A stretch of DNA of 64,000 bases from the NCBI GenBank assembly GCA_944325625.1, contig CALVAP010000004.1, forward strand, positions 62,001 through 126,000, in the 5' to 3' direction. Within the stretch, counting starts at the first letter, position 1. The number at the start of each line of letters is the position of its first letter. Source of the stretch: Candidatus Gastranaerophilales bacterium. GTDB lineage: Bacteria > Cyanobacteriota > Vampirovibrionia > Gastranaerophilales > Gastranaerophilaceae. The notes beneath the pieces were generated by a model. That model worked only from the letters and a program-made list of their open reading frames with translations, made no database searches and was not told the DNA's origin. Below are positions 8,764 to 17,185 of the stretch, piece after piece. The position numbers and the translations under genes were made by a program.

Positions 8764-9882
8764 CTACACATCCTTTATCTTTTTAACTAAATATGTAAAC
8801 ACTAAAACTGCAAGCGGTTGTATTGACGCGGTTAAATACGGACTTAAAACTCTTTTTTCTGCCAATAAATCGAAAAACGGCAAAGTTATATAGTACGAAA
8901 ATACTATTCCAATCGCAATCGTAAAACCAATCAGCCTTTGCTCTCGCGGCTGACTAAATCCTAAAAGACACCCCAATGCCGCAAATAATATACACATTAA
9001 TGAATGAAAATATCTTTGCAAATATTTATTCAGCATATAACTATACTCATCCATTAAATTTTCTTTTTTTAGCAGCTTTATATAGTTCCAAAGCTCATTA
9101 TTTTTCAGCTCTCTTTCTCTTTTTACCGAGTAAGTCATAAGAGTATAAACATCTTTTGCCTTCTGCCCACTTACAATAACTACATCGTCAACATTTTCTA
9201 TAAGTTCAAAAATACCTTCTCTGTCAAGCTTATATTGCTTAGCTACAGGGAGTTTCCAAACATCATCTTCATAAACAGCATTTTCTGCAATCATAATATT
9301 TGACAATATATTTGCATCCGCATACTGCTCACCCGAAAAGTTTAATACTACCAGTTTTTCAATTTTGTTGTTATCAAAATTTGATACAATCATTATTTTT
9401 TCAGGAGCGCCACTTGCATCTTTAAAAGTATAAACAAAGTGCGAACTTGGGTTTTCTTTGTGTATCTCATTGTGTTTTTTAACGCTTATAGGGATAAATT
9501 TGTCATAAACAACAAAACACGCAGCAGTTACAAACAAACTAAAAACTAAAACAGGTGCAACAATTCTTGAAAAAGATATTCCAAAACTACGCATTACCGT
9601 TATTTCAGAATCCTTACTCAGCTTATCAAAGGTAAAAAGAGCGCCCAAAAACAATCCCACCGGTAATGCTTTATTTAAAATTTTTGGAATCTCAAGAACC
9701 AAAAGCTGTACTGCCATAGAAACGGTATACATTCCTGAAAGGGTTCGTTTTATAACCTTAAGTAATGTTTCTGGTGCAATCCAAACCACAACAAAAAGGA
9801 CAATACACGCTACAGTTGCTATAACAACTTGAGAAAGAATATATTTGTCCAATATTTTTAACTTATGGTCTTCTGAGCTCAT
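8764..9882 (-). CDS. LptF/LptG-family permease
   Basis: Inner-membrane permease of the YjgP/YjgQ family, part of the LPS transport bridge. Features: transmembrane segments near residues 16-38, 60-85 and 105-125, a periplasmic beta-jellyroll region about 130-270, and three more helices at the C-terminus (ALGCLLGFSQPREQRLIGFT is typical). The 372 residues fit the family. Its ATG overlaps the lptB stop by one base (TAATG), showing translational coupling. Only one permease gene is seen here, as in Cyanobacteria and other lineages that seem to use one LptF/G homolog; whether a second exists elsewhere is unknown. Confidence 0.92.
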   Translation of the reverse strand: MSSEDHKLKILDKYILSQVVIATVACIVLFVVVWIAPETLLKVIKRTLSGMYTVSMAVQLLVLEIPKILNKALPVGLFLGALFTFDKLSKDSEITVMRSFGISFSRIVAPVLVFSLFVTAACFVVYDKFIPISVKKHNEIHKENPSSHFVYTFKDASGAPEKIMIVSNFDNNKIEKLVVLNFSGEQYADANILSNIMIAENAVYEDDVWKLPVAKQYKLDREGIFELIENVDDVVIVSGQKAKDVYTLMTYSVKRERELKNNELWNYIKLLKKENLMDEYSYMLNKYLQRYFHSLMCILFAALGCLLGFSQPREQRLIGFTIAIGIVFSYYITLPFFDLLAEKRVLSPYLTASIQPLAVLVFTYLVKKIKDV

Positions 9883-10610
9883 TATAGAGTAAAATCCTTT
9901 CCTAAATAAAATTGCTTAGCAATCGGGTCATTAGCAACTTCTTCTGACGGTCCTGAGATTTTAATTCTGCCATCAAAAATAACATATGCTCTGTCTGTTA
10001 TAGAAAGTGTCGCCTTTGGGTTGTGGTCTGTAATCAGAACACCCAAACCTTTTTGCTCAGATAAGGTTCTAATTGTTTCTTTAATCTCGCCTATTGCAAT
10101 AGGGTCAATCCCCGTAAATGGTTCATCGAGTAATATAAATTCCGGACTAGCTGCCAGAGCTCTTGCAAGTTCTACTCTTCTTCTTTCTCCCCCTGAAAGA
10201 GCAATCGCAGGAGATTTACGAAGTTTCGTTACTCCAAATTCCGCTAAAAGTTCGTTTAGTTTTTCTTCCTTCTCTTCTTTTGTCGGAATTTTTTCATTCA
10301 ATTCCAATACAAGCTTTATATTATCCTCAACAGAAAGCTTTCTAAAAATTGAGTTTTCTTGAGGCAAATATCCGATACCGGCTTTTGCACGTTTATTCAT
10401 AGGAACTTTGGTCAAATCCGTATCATCTAAAAAAACATGTCCTGAATATGGCTTTACCAAACCAACAACCATATAAAAAGTTGTGGTCTTACCTGCTCCG
10501 TTAGGTCCCAACAACCCCACGACTTCTCCCTTATTTACCGTAAATGATATGTCATTGACAACCGAACGGTCTCCATATATTTTTATAAGATTTTCTGTAC
10601 GAATCTGCAT
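9882..10610 (-). CDS. lptB: LPS export ABC transporter ATP-binding protein
   Basis: Cytoplasmic ATPase that drives LPS extraction from the inner membrane through LptF/G. Walker A GPNGAGKTT at 35-43, the LptB-typical YLPQENSIFRKLSVEDN near 81-97, signature LSGGERRR at 138-145, and Walker B with LLDEPFTGIDP at 160-170. Length 242 is standard. AGAGG stands upstream of the ATG at 10610. It leads a three-gene operon (lptB, permease, phosphodiester glycosidase) and indicates a diderm envelope. Confidence 0.96.
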   Translation of the reverse strand: MQIRTENLIKIYGDRSVVNDISFTVNKGEVVGLLGPNGAGKTTTFYMVVGLVKPYSGHVFLDDTDLTKVPMNKRAKAGIGYLPQENSIFRKLSVEDNIKLVLELNEKIPTKEEKEEKLNELLAEFGVTKLRKSPAIALSGGERRRVELARALAASPEFILLDEPFTGIDPIAIGEIKETIRTLSEQKGLGVLITDHNPKATLSITDRAYVIFDGRIKISGPSEEVANDPIAKQFYLGKDFTL

Positions 10611-10710
10611 AAAATTTTCCTCTTAATCCATTATCCCATTATAAAATAAAAATACTTTGATAAAAGCACTTTTACACAAATTTTAACTTTTATTTAAACC
10701 CAAAGAAAAA

Positions 10711-11769
10711 CTAAATTCTTTTGGTTGAATTTGCATCAAAGTATAAAATATCATTAAAAGAAATTTTTAGAGTAATTTCATCTGTAACAGGGGTTTCTGC
10801 CGAGAATTTTGCACAGCATTTATTACCGTTAAGATAAAAATATGCAATTTTTTCACTTCCGGGATTTTCCCACAGATCTACTTTAACTTTTAAATCAAAA
10901 TAATGGTTTGGCACAGACATTTTTTCGGGTCGGATACCAAAAATTACTTTTTCATATCCACTCAGTTTATTTCTGGCATTTTCACACAGGTAAATAAAAT
11001 CATCATTGATTCTTACCGCACCGTCAACAATTTCCACCGGAATAAAGTTCATAGGAGGCGAACCCAAAAAACCTGCAACAAAAGTATTTTGCGGATTCTG
11101 ATAAATACTATCCGGCTCATCTACCTGTTGAATTACACCTTTATCAATAATTGCAATTCTATCTCCCATCGTAAGAGCTTCGGTTTGGTCATGTGTTACA
11201 TATATAAACGTTGTCTGAAGTTTTTCATGCAGTTTTTTTATCTCACTACGCATCTGAACTCTTAATTTCGCATCTAAGTTAGAAAGAGGCTCATCCATAA
11301 GAAAAACTTTTGGATTACGAACAATCGCCCGACCCAGCGCAACTCGCTGTCTTTGTCCGCCCGACAACTGTTTTGGTTTGCGTTTTAGTAACTCAGTCAG
11401 GTTAAGAATTTCTGCTGCATTTTTTACTTTTTCATCTATTGTCTTTTTATCAAATTTCCTCATTCTTAATGGAAACGCAATATTATCATATACACTCATA
11501 TGCGGATAAAGAGCATAGTTCTGGAATACAAAAGCTATATCTCTATCCTTTGGATGAAGTTCATTAACAACCTTTCCATCAATAACAATCTCTCCACTAC
11601 TGATAGTTTCTAAACCTGCTATCATTCGTAAAACCGTAGACTTTCCGCAACCAGATGACCCGACAAGAACCAGAAATTCTTTATCTGCTATGGTTAAATT
11701 AACGTTATCTATAACTTTTGTTTTTTTATCGTACGTTTTCGAAACGTTTTTTAGTTGAACTTCAGCCAC
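10711..11769 (-). CDS. ugpC: UgpC/MsmX-type sugar ABC transporter ATPase
   Basis: ATPase of CUT1-type importers (maltose, glycerol-3-phosphate, multiple sugars). Walker A GSSGCGKST (37-45), Q-loop FQNYALYPHMSVYDN (82-96), LSGGQRQRVALGRA (135-148), MDEPLSNLDAKLR (158-170) and a C-terminal OB-type regulatory domain with FGIRPEKMSV. No permease or binding-protein gene is nearby, so it may be a shared ATPase that serves several importers, as MsmX does. The histidine-kinase-like gene ends 17 bases upstream on the same strand, suggesting co-transcription. Confidence 0.92.
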   Translation of the reverse strand: MAEVQLKNVSKTYDKKTKVIDNVNLTIADKEFLVLVGSSGCGKSTVLRMIAGLETISSGEIVIDGKVVNELHPKDRDIAFVFQNYALYPHMSVYDNIAFPLRMRKFDKKTIDEKVKNAAEILNLTELLKRKPKQLSGGQRQRVALGRAIVRNPKVFLMDEPLSNLDAKLRVQMRSEIKKLHEKLQTTFIYVTHDQTEALTMGDRIAIIDKGVIQQVDEPDSIYQNPQNTFVAGFLGSPPMNFIPVEIVDGAVRINDDFIYLCENARNKLSGYEKVIFGIRPEKMSVPNHYFDLKVKVDLWENPGSEKIAYFYLNGNKCCAKFSAETPVTDEITLKISFNDILYFDANSTKRI

Positions 11770-11786
11770 AACCTCTCCTGCACAAT

Positions 11787-12911
11787 TTATACGGCAATTC
11801 TTTCCGTTGGAATTATAAAACTAAATTTTGAACCTTGCATAGCCGCACTTTCAACCCAAATTTTTCCTCTCATATTTTTTATTAAAGCCTTATCTATAGC
11901 AAGTGCAAGGCTCTTTGCAACATTCTTTTTGTTACCGGATTCTATTTGATAATACGGGTCAAAAATATATGCCTTTTCGGTATCACTCATTCCACTTCCC
12001 GAGTCACTAATCGAAAATTGAATAAAAGATTTTTCCGTAGCTGTTTCACTAACTTCAATATCCTGCTGCGCCACTGCCTCCAGTGTCGGGTGAAAAAGTT
12101 CAACTTGTATATTTCCAAGATATGTCGATTTAACAGCCAAATCCATAAGAGTATCAAAAACACACTTTAAGGCCGTCTCATCCGCAAAACATGTTCTTTT
12201 TACCACACCCTCTATATCTACACTCAATTCTATACTTTTTTGCTCAAGTTCATCTTTATATGGACGAATAACCGACTGCATAAGATTAACAATATCTAAA
12301 TGCTTAAAATCCCATTCATATAATCCGGCTTCAAGTCTTGATTGCTCTACAACTTTATCTATAAGAAAAAGCAGCTCATGAGAATTTTTGTTGATTATAT
12401 TTAAGTATTTATTTTGTTTTTCTGTAATCTCACCACCAAGTCCTTCCAACAATGCTTTAGAAAAACCATCTATAGAGTGTAATGGTGACTTTAACTCATT
12501 AGCTATCTTTACCAAAAAAGAGTTCTTATCACGATTAACTTTTTTCGAACTTTCTGTTTCCACAAGCATCTTTTTCATAAACTTGTGAGTTTGTGTAACA
12601 TTTCGAACAGTAATTACAAACTTTGCCTCATCTTCAACCTTTGCAGCACTAACCTCTACATAAGCTTCTCCGTCATCTTTGGTAACCTTGAATACCGATT
12701 GCACTTTGTTATCAATAAGGCTTTCTATCATTGAAAGGTTTACATCCAAAACCTCTGCTATGTTGTCGCCATCATTTAAGCCCATTAGTTTTTGAGCATA
12801 AGAATTTGAAAAAAGAACTTTTCCGCTAAAATCCGTCAACACCAAACCATCCGGAAGATAATCAAAAACCGAAGATGCATTAACCTTTTTGAAAAAAGAT
12901 ATAAAATCCAT
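11787..12911 (-). CDS. PAS-containing histidine kinase homolog lacking the phospho-acceptor histidine
   Basis: Cytoplasmic signalling protein of 374 residues without transmembrane segments. A PAS domain (about 11-105, LPDGLVLTDFSGKVLFSNSY) is followed by a helix and a HisKA-like region. The H-box reads FLVKIANELKSPLHSIDGF, so Asn138 (AAT) stands where the phosphorylated His of SHELRTPL is expected. The HATPase domain keeps ISDSGSGMSD and a G2-like tail, but the N-box is DTLMDLAVKST, with Asp in place of the key Asn. It is probably a pseudokinase or a scaffold that binds nucleotide. No response regulator is adjacent. It shares an operon with ugpC. Confidence 0.85.
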   Translation of the reverse strand: MDFISFFKKVNASSVFDYLPDGLVLTDFSGKVLFSNSYAQKLMGLNDGDNIAEVLDVNLSMIESLIDNKVQSVFKVTKDDGEAYVEVSAAKVEDEAKFVITVRNVTQTHKFMKKMLVETESSKKVNRDKNSFLVKIANELKSPLHSIDGFSKALLEGLGGEITEKQNKYLNIINKNSHELLFLIDKVVEQSRLEAGLYEWDFKHLDIVNLMQSVIRPYKDELEQKSIELSVDIEGVVKRTCFADETALKCVFDTLMDLAVKSTYLGNIQVELFHPTLEAVAQQDIEVSETATEKSFIQFSISDSGSGMSDTEKAYIFDPYYQIESGNKKNVAKSLALAIDKALIKNMRGKIWVESAAMQGSKFSFIIPTERIAV

Positions 12912-13009
12912 AAAATCGTCCCTACTGTTTACCTTAAAATGATGATAGCATATACTAATAAAATTAAAAATACATCATTTACTTGATAAAACAAGAACTC
13001 AGATAAGGA

Positions 13010-15142
13010 CTAAAACCCCCTAGCTAAAAATTCCTGAGCAGCTCTTTCTGCCATTTCAGCTTTAAAAATAGCTCTCTCAACCTCTGCCTCTCGAGGATCT
13101 TTTTGTGTCGCATATACTGAAGGCGCTGCAGAAGGAATATAGCTACGTTTTAGCTCGGGTGCATCATTTACATTATCAATCTGCGCAATGGGTGCTGATG
13201 ATATGATTTTTGAAGTTTGAGGGTTATTTTGCAATAATGAAGATGTCATAGCAGGTGTTGCCGATTGCGGTTTATTTATTATGTTATTCAATATGTTTGT
13301 GCTTTCAGCAGAATTATTAGCCGTTTGTACAGCTTGCTGCGGCAAAACAATATCTGCATTTTGAGCCGTCTGTTTTTCTGCCTCTGCTTTTTCTTTTTCA
13401 TTCTTCTCTTGATCTAAGAAAGAATTTTTTGGCTTACCAAATATCATATGAGATAATTTCATAAATCCTTTTCTAAACGGCTCTACAAGAACAAACATTA
13501 CAAGTAGTGCACGACCGGCTCCACCGCCAAAACGTTTGCCCCATTTTAGCATACTTTTAGCTGAGAACTTCTCACCATGTACCAAGTCATAACGGCCTAC
13601 AGACAATGCACGACCTATAAGACTTAGCGGTTTTTGAACAATATATCTGCCCAATCTTTGTAAGAAATTACCTTTATTGTGCTCTGTTTCTTTAAATATA
13701 GAAGAAATAGTCAACTTCGATTTCAATGCCCCTTTGATGTCTTTTCTTATAGAATCAAAGTAGTTTTCATCTCTCGCACCAACAACTTTTTGTATCTCAG
13801 ATAATAACTCACCGGGATTTTTAATCTTTTCTGCCCCTTCAATTCCAAGTTTTTGAGCTTTTGAAATTGCCTTTGATAAAGACATTTTTCCATCTCTTAA
13901 ATCGTTTGCAATTGAATTTAAGCCACGAACATTCTTATATTCTCTATTGTAAGCTATAACTGCATCTTGTAATCTTCCTTGACTCATATCAAGTCCAAGT
14001 CTTTCACCAACTGCCTTCACAGCATTTTTATCAAGCCCCAACTCGGAAACACCCAAGAACTTATTAAACCAAGTACCAACTACAAAAGACATTAAATAAG
14101 AACCCAGTGTAAATCCGATATAATCTTCCATAAAGGCTTTTAACTTATCACCTTTTTCAGCATTAGAAGCAGCATTAAAACCTGTAATAAGACCGGCAGC
14201 TCCCATAAGCAATGCCATCTTTCCGCCAAGAACCCCGTTACCTGAGGCCTCACCAATTAAAGCAGTCATCTTTTGAGCAAACTTTGCCATAGGTCCTTGT
14301 TTTGAAAGATTATTAAAGAATCTTGCTTTATTCAAAGATGTATTTAAATCCGGTTTTGTCAATAACAACTTATCCCAAAAAGACGAAGGTCCAAGGATTT
14401 TAGCTAATTTATCAGCCGGAATTTTCCCCAAATCAACCACTTTATTTAGCTTTTCCCAAACTACAGGACCTCTGATTTTACCTGCTTTAAATTTGTGTAA
14501 GAGCTCAAACACCTCTTTTTGAGCGTTTTTGGGAATAATATCTTTAAGTTTGTCATTAGGAACTTGCGAAAGTTTTTCTACAAATTCATTCAATGCCTCA
14601 GCGCCTTTACCAAGCGAATACATCCCTTGCTTATCCAAAACTGCAATTGAACCAACTTTTACTTTGGATTGAACTTCTTTTAAAAATTCAGGAACAGGAA
14701 CCTTTCCAATAAAGTTTCTTATTCCGTTATTAACCCTGCCAATGAAACGTCCAAAAGCTGAATTGCCAACTTTGTCATCAAGGTACTCACCTACTTTGTA
14801 CAATCTCGTTTTTTGAAAATTTTGCAGGTTCGTTGCACCTGATGCAATCTCCTTAGAATTCATCAACCAGTTTGTAGCACCGGTAACCCCAACACTCATT
14901 CCCAATGCCAATAAAAAGTTTCTAAATATAATTGTAGGGTCGCTCATTGCGTCATAGTCTTTTGTTGCTTGAGCTAATGCGTTGTCCTTTGCTTGATTTT
15001 TAAAAGTATCATAATCTAACCCTTGCATTGAGGGCGGAATTCCTTGCATATTAGGAGAGTAAACGGCATCTTGAGGATATGCTTGCAGCATAACCGGCAG
15101 CTTTTGCATATTGTATTGGTTATTAAAATCCAGATTAGACAT
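13010..15142 (-). CDS. large hypothetical membrane-associated protein
   Basis: 710 residues; I do not recognise the family. The first 65 residues are Gln/Met/Pro-rich and polar. Hydrophobic segments occur near 71-93 (FRNFLLALGMSVGVTGATNW), 300-325 (LMGAAGLITGF), 340-365 and 565-580. Between them are long Lys-rich helices that alternate with short motifs such as KIPADKLAKILG. The last 130 residues are a Gln/Asn/Ser-rich linker that ends in a charged helix (AEMAERAAQEFLARGF). The overall plan, soluble polar ends with scattered hairpin-like hydrophobic helices, is also seen in the 336-residue protein at 48689. CAGGAT stands seven bases before the ATG. Confidence 0.75.
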   Translation of the reverse strand: MSNLDFNNQYNMQKLPVMLQAYPQDAVYSPNMQGIPPSMQGLDYDTFKNQAKDNALAQATKDYDAMSDPTIIFRNFLLALGMSVGVTGATNWLMNSKEIASGATNLQNFQKTRLYKVGEYLDDKVGNSAFGRFIGRVNNGIRNFIGKVPVPEFLKEVQSKVKVGSIAVLDKQGMYSLGKGAEALNEFVEKLSQVPNDKLKDIIPKNAQKEVFELLHKFKAGKIRGPVVWEKLNKVVDLGKIPADKLAKILGPSSFWDKLLLTKPDLNTSLNKARFFNNLSKQGPMAKFAQKMTALIGEASGNGVLGGKMALLMGAAGLITGFNAASNAEKGDKLKAFMEDYIGFTLGSYLMSFVVGTWFNKFLGVSELGLDKNAVKAVGERLGLDMSQGRLQDAVIAYNREYKNVRGLNSIANDLRDGKMSLSKAISKAQKLGIEGAEKIKNPGELLSEIQKVVGARDENYFDSIRKDIKGALKSKLTISSIFKETEHNKGNFLQRLGRYIVQKPLSLIGRALSVGRYDLVHGEKFSAKSMLKWGKRFGGGAGRALLVMFVLVEPFRKGFMKLSHMIFGKPKNSFLDQEKNEKEKAEAEKQTAQNADIVLPQQAVQTANNSAESTNILNNIINKPQSATPAMTSSLLQNNPQTSKIISSAPIAQIDNVNDAPELKRSYIPSAAPSVYATQKDPREAEVERAIFKAEMAERAAQEFLARGF

Positions 15143-15228
15143 AACTATCCTGATTTATCCTATATAATGAATAAAACAAAAACTTCGAAGAAATTGACTT
15201 TTGAAGGTTATATTTTAAGATTCCTAAC

Positions 15229-15258
15229 AAAAAAGCGCGACCAATAAAATAGCCGCGC
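15229..15258 (-). terminator. rho-independent terminator of the zinc-ribbon gene
   Basis: On the minus strand, GCGCG (15254-15258) pairs with CGCGC (15235-15239) around a 14-base loop, followed by a run of six T. It lies about 20 bases after the stop at 15280. Confidence 0.65.
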
Positions 15259-15279
15259 CTTTAACTTTTATTTTCCAAA

Positions 15280-15543
15280 TTACTTATTTTTTGCGTAACA
15301 TTCACGGCAAAAAACTTCTTTTCCCTCTATAGGCTTAAATGGTACTTTGGTTTCTGCTCCACAGGCTGAACATACTGCGTCATATAGTCTTTTTTTAGAT
15401 TTTTGACGTCTTGCCTTACGACAGTCAGGACATCTTTTGGGCTTATTAACAAGACCTTTTTCTGCATAAAATTCTTGTTCGCCTTGTGTGAAAACAAATT
15501 CAGCTCCGCAGTCTTCACAAATGAGCTTTTCGTCTTGGTACAT
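15280..15543 (-). CDS. double zinc-ribbon protein
   Basis: Small basic protein of 87 residues with four CxxC pairs: C9/C12, C38/C41, C58/C61 and C79/C82. The first half (LICEDCGAEFVFTQGEQEFYAEKGL...PKRCPDCR) is the probable zinc-binding (zf-trcl) type, and the second half is a further CxxC-20-CxxC ribbon (CSACG...CRECY). Such proteins are common, often with nucleic acid or protein-binding roles; the function here is unknown. I start at the ATG at 15543, which has AGGAGA six bases upstream, not at the in-frame codon at 15585. It is monocistronic, with a terminator behind it. Confidence 0.88.
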   Translation of the reverse strand: MYQDEKLICEDCGAEFVFTQGEQEFYAEKGLVNKPKRCPDCRKARRQKSKKRLYDAVCSACGAETKVPFKPIEGKEVFCRECYAKNK

Positions 15544-15665
15544 GGTTTCTCTCCTAGTTTGTAATAATGAACACAAAACTTGCATTCAACCGCTTCATTA
15601 TATCTTTTTTATTCGAAAAACACAAGTAAATAATTATTTTTTACATAATATAGTCGAGTTACTCA

Positions 15666-15700
15666 TTGTAAAGTTCTCAAAAAATGATATACTAAATTTA
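15666..15700 (+). promoter_or_regulatory. promoter of leaderless CoA-disulfide reductase-like gene
   Basis: TTGTAA (15666-15671), 16 bases, then TATACT (15688-15693) preceded by TGA (extended -10), then six bases and the ATG at 15700. There is no Shine-Dalgarno, so the transcript probably begins at the start codon. Confidence 0.65.
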
Positions 15701-17070
15701 TGAAAAATAACGAGAAAATAGTGATTATAGGCGCTGTTGCCGCAGGTTCAAAGTGCGCATTCAAACTTAAACGCGAAAAACCGGAATTTGATATAACAAT
15801 ATATACTTTAGAAGATGTTGTATCTTATTCGGCATGCGGTCTACCGTACTACATCGGCGGACAAATTAAAAGCAGCGAAAATTTAATCGTTCGCAAGCCC
15901 GATGATTATAAAAAAGCAGGCTTAAACTTATTCTTGAAGCACAAACTTCTATCAATAAATCCTTCAAACAAAACAATAAAAGTTTTGGACTTAGAAAATA
16001 ATAGAGAATTTCAAGACCACTACGACAAATTAGTTCTTGCAACCGGAGCAAAACCATTTGTTCCGGATATAGAAAATATAAACCTCAAAAATATTTACAC
16101 CCTAAGAACCATTCAAGACGGCATAAAAATTAGAGAACAAATGCTAAAATCAAAAAATGCAATAATAATAGGCGGAGGATACATTGGCATTGAACTACTT
16201 GAAAGCTTTAACAGAAACGGATTAGAGGTAAAACTTATCGAATTTGCCGAACACATAATGCCTCTTTTTGATGGTGAAATGGCTGAAAAAATAGAAAAGC
16301 ATATAACAGAAGCCTCTTGCGGAAAAGTTGAACTATTGACCTCAAACTCGATTGTAAAATTTGAAGGAGAAAATGGCAAAGTTAAAAAAGCCATAACCGC
16401 AACAGGACGTGAAATAGAAACAGATATGGTTGTGATATGTGTAGGTGTTCGTCCAACCGTGGACTATCTCGAAGATAGCGGAATTGAAACAGGAATAAAA
16501 GGCGCAATAAGAATTAATAAAAACATGCAAACGAATATTCCTGATATATATGCAATTGGGGATTGCGCGGAAAATATAAACCTCATTACAAATTCGCCTT
16601 GCTGGATTCCGCTAGGTTCGACAGCAAACAAGGAAGGGCGGTGTTGTGCGGTAAATTTATCAGGACAAAAAGAGGAGTTTGCCGGAGTTTTGGGCTCAGC
16701 CGTCACAAGATATAACGGTTTTACAATGTCACTGACAGGTTTAACCGAACGCGACGCAAAAATACAAGGTTATGAAGTAGAAACAGCAACAGTGACAAAA
16801 AAAGACAAAGCAGGCTACATGCCTGAAGTCAAAAACATCACAATCAAAGTCATTGTTGATAAAAAGTCAAGAAAAATACTCGGAGCGCAGGCAATTGGCT
16901 GCGGCGATGCAGATAAAAGAATAAATACCGTTACTTCTGCCATAGTTAGTGGAAAATCAATCGATGATTTTGTTAATCTTGATATGACCTATGCGCCGCC
17001 CTACTCCCCTTCTATTGACCCTCTCCTTACTGCTTTGGCGAATGTTCAACAAAAACTTGAAAAAAATTAA
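15700..17070 (+). CDS. FAD/NAD(P)-dependent CoA-disulfide reductase / NADH oxidase-like enzyme
   Basis: Flavin disulfide reductase of the single-cysteine branch (CoADR, Npx, Nox). N-terminal FAD-binding IVIIGAVAAGSKCA (7-20), the redox cysteine C46 in SYSACGLPYYIGG, the NAD(P)-binding GGGYIGIELLE near 156-166, the second FAD motif DIYAIGDCAEN, and a C-terminal dimerisation domain ending AYAPPYSP-like (MTYAPPYSPSIDPLL). Length 456 fits, and no rhodanese domain is attached. It probably reduces CoA disulfide, a persulfide or oxygen at NAD(P)H expense; sequence alone does not decide. It stands alone between divergent or separate units. Confidence 0.9.
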   Translation: MKNNEKIVIIGAVAAGSKCAFKLKREKPEFDITIYTLEDVVSYSACGLPYYIGGQIKSSENLIVRKPDDYKKAGLNLFLKHKLLSINPSNKTIKVLDLENNREFQDHYDKLVLATGAKPFVPDIENINLKNIYTLRTIQDGIKIREQMLKSKNAIIIGGGYIGIELLESFNRNGLEVKLIEFAEHIMPLFDGEMAEKIEKHITEASCGKVELLTSNSIVKFEGENGKVKKAITATGREIETDMVVICVGVRPTVDYLEDSGIETGIKGAIRINKNMQTNIPDIYAIGDCAENINLITNSPCWIPLGSTANKEGRCCAVNLSGQKEEFAGVLGSAVTRYNGFTMSLTGLTERDAKIQGYEVETATVTKKDKAGYMPEVKNITIKVIVDKKSRKILGAQAIGCGDADKRINTVTSAIVSGKSIDDFVNLDMTYAPPYSPSIDPLLTALANVQQKLEKN

Positions 17071-17127
17071 AACATATAAATTTGCTCCAAATAAAATTTT
17101 TACATTCCAGACAAAATTAGATTTTTG

Positions 17128-17155
17128 TTGAGAATTATCTGTTTTTATGTATAAT
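17128..17155 (+). promoter_or_regulatory. sigma-70 type promoter
   Basis: TTGAGA (17128-17133), 16-base spacer, TATAAT (17150-17155). A second TATAAT follows at 17165-17170. The start codon at 17186 has no clear Shine-Dalgarno. Confidence 0.55.
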
Positions 17156-17185
17156 TAACTTATCTATAATCAATGAGAATTAGTT

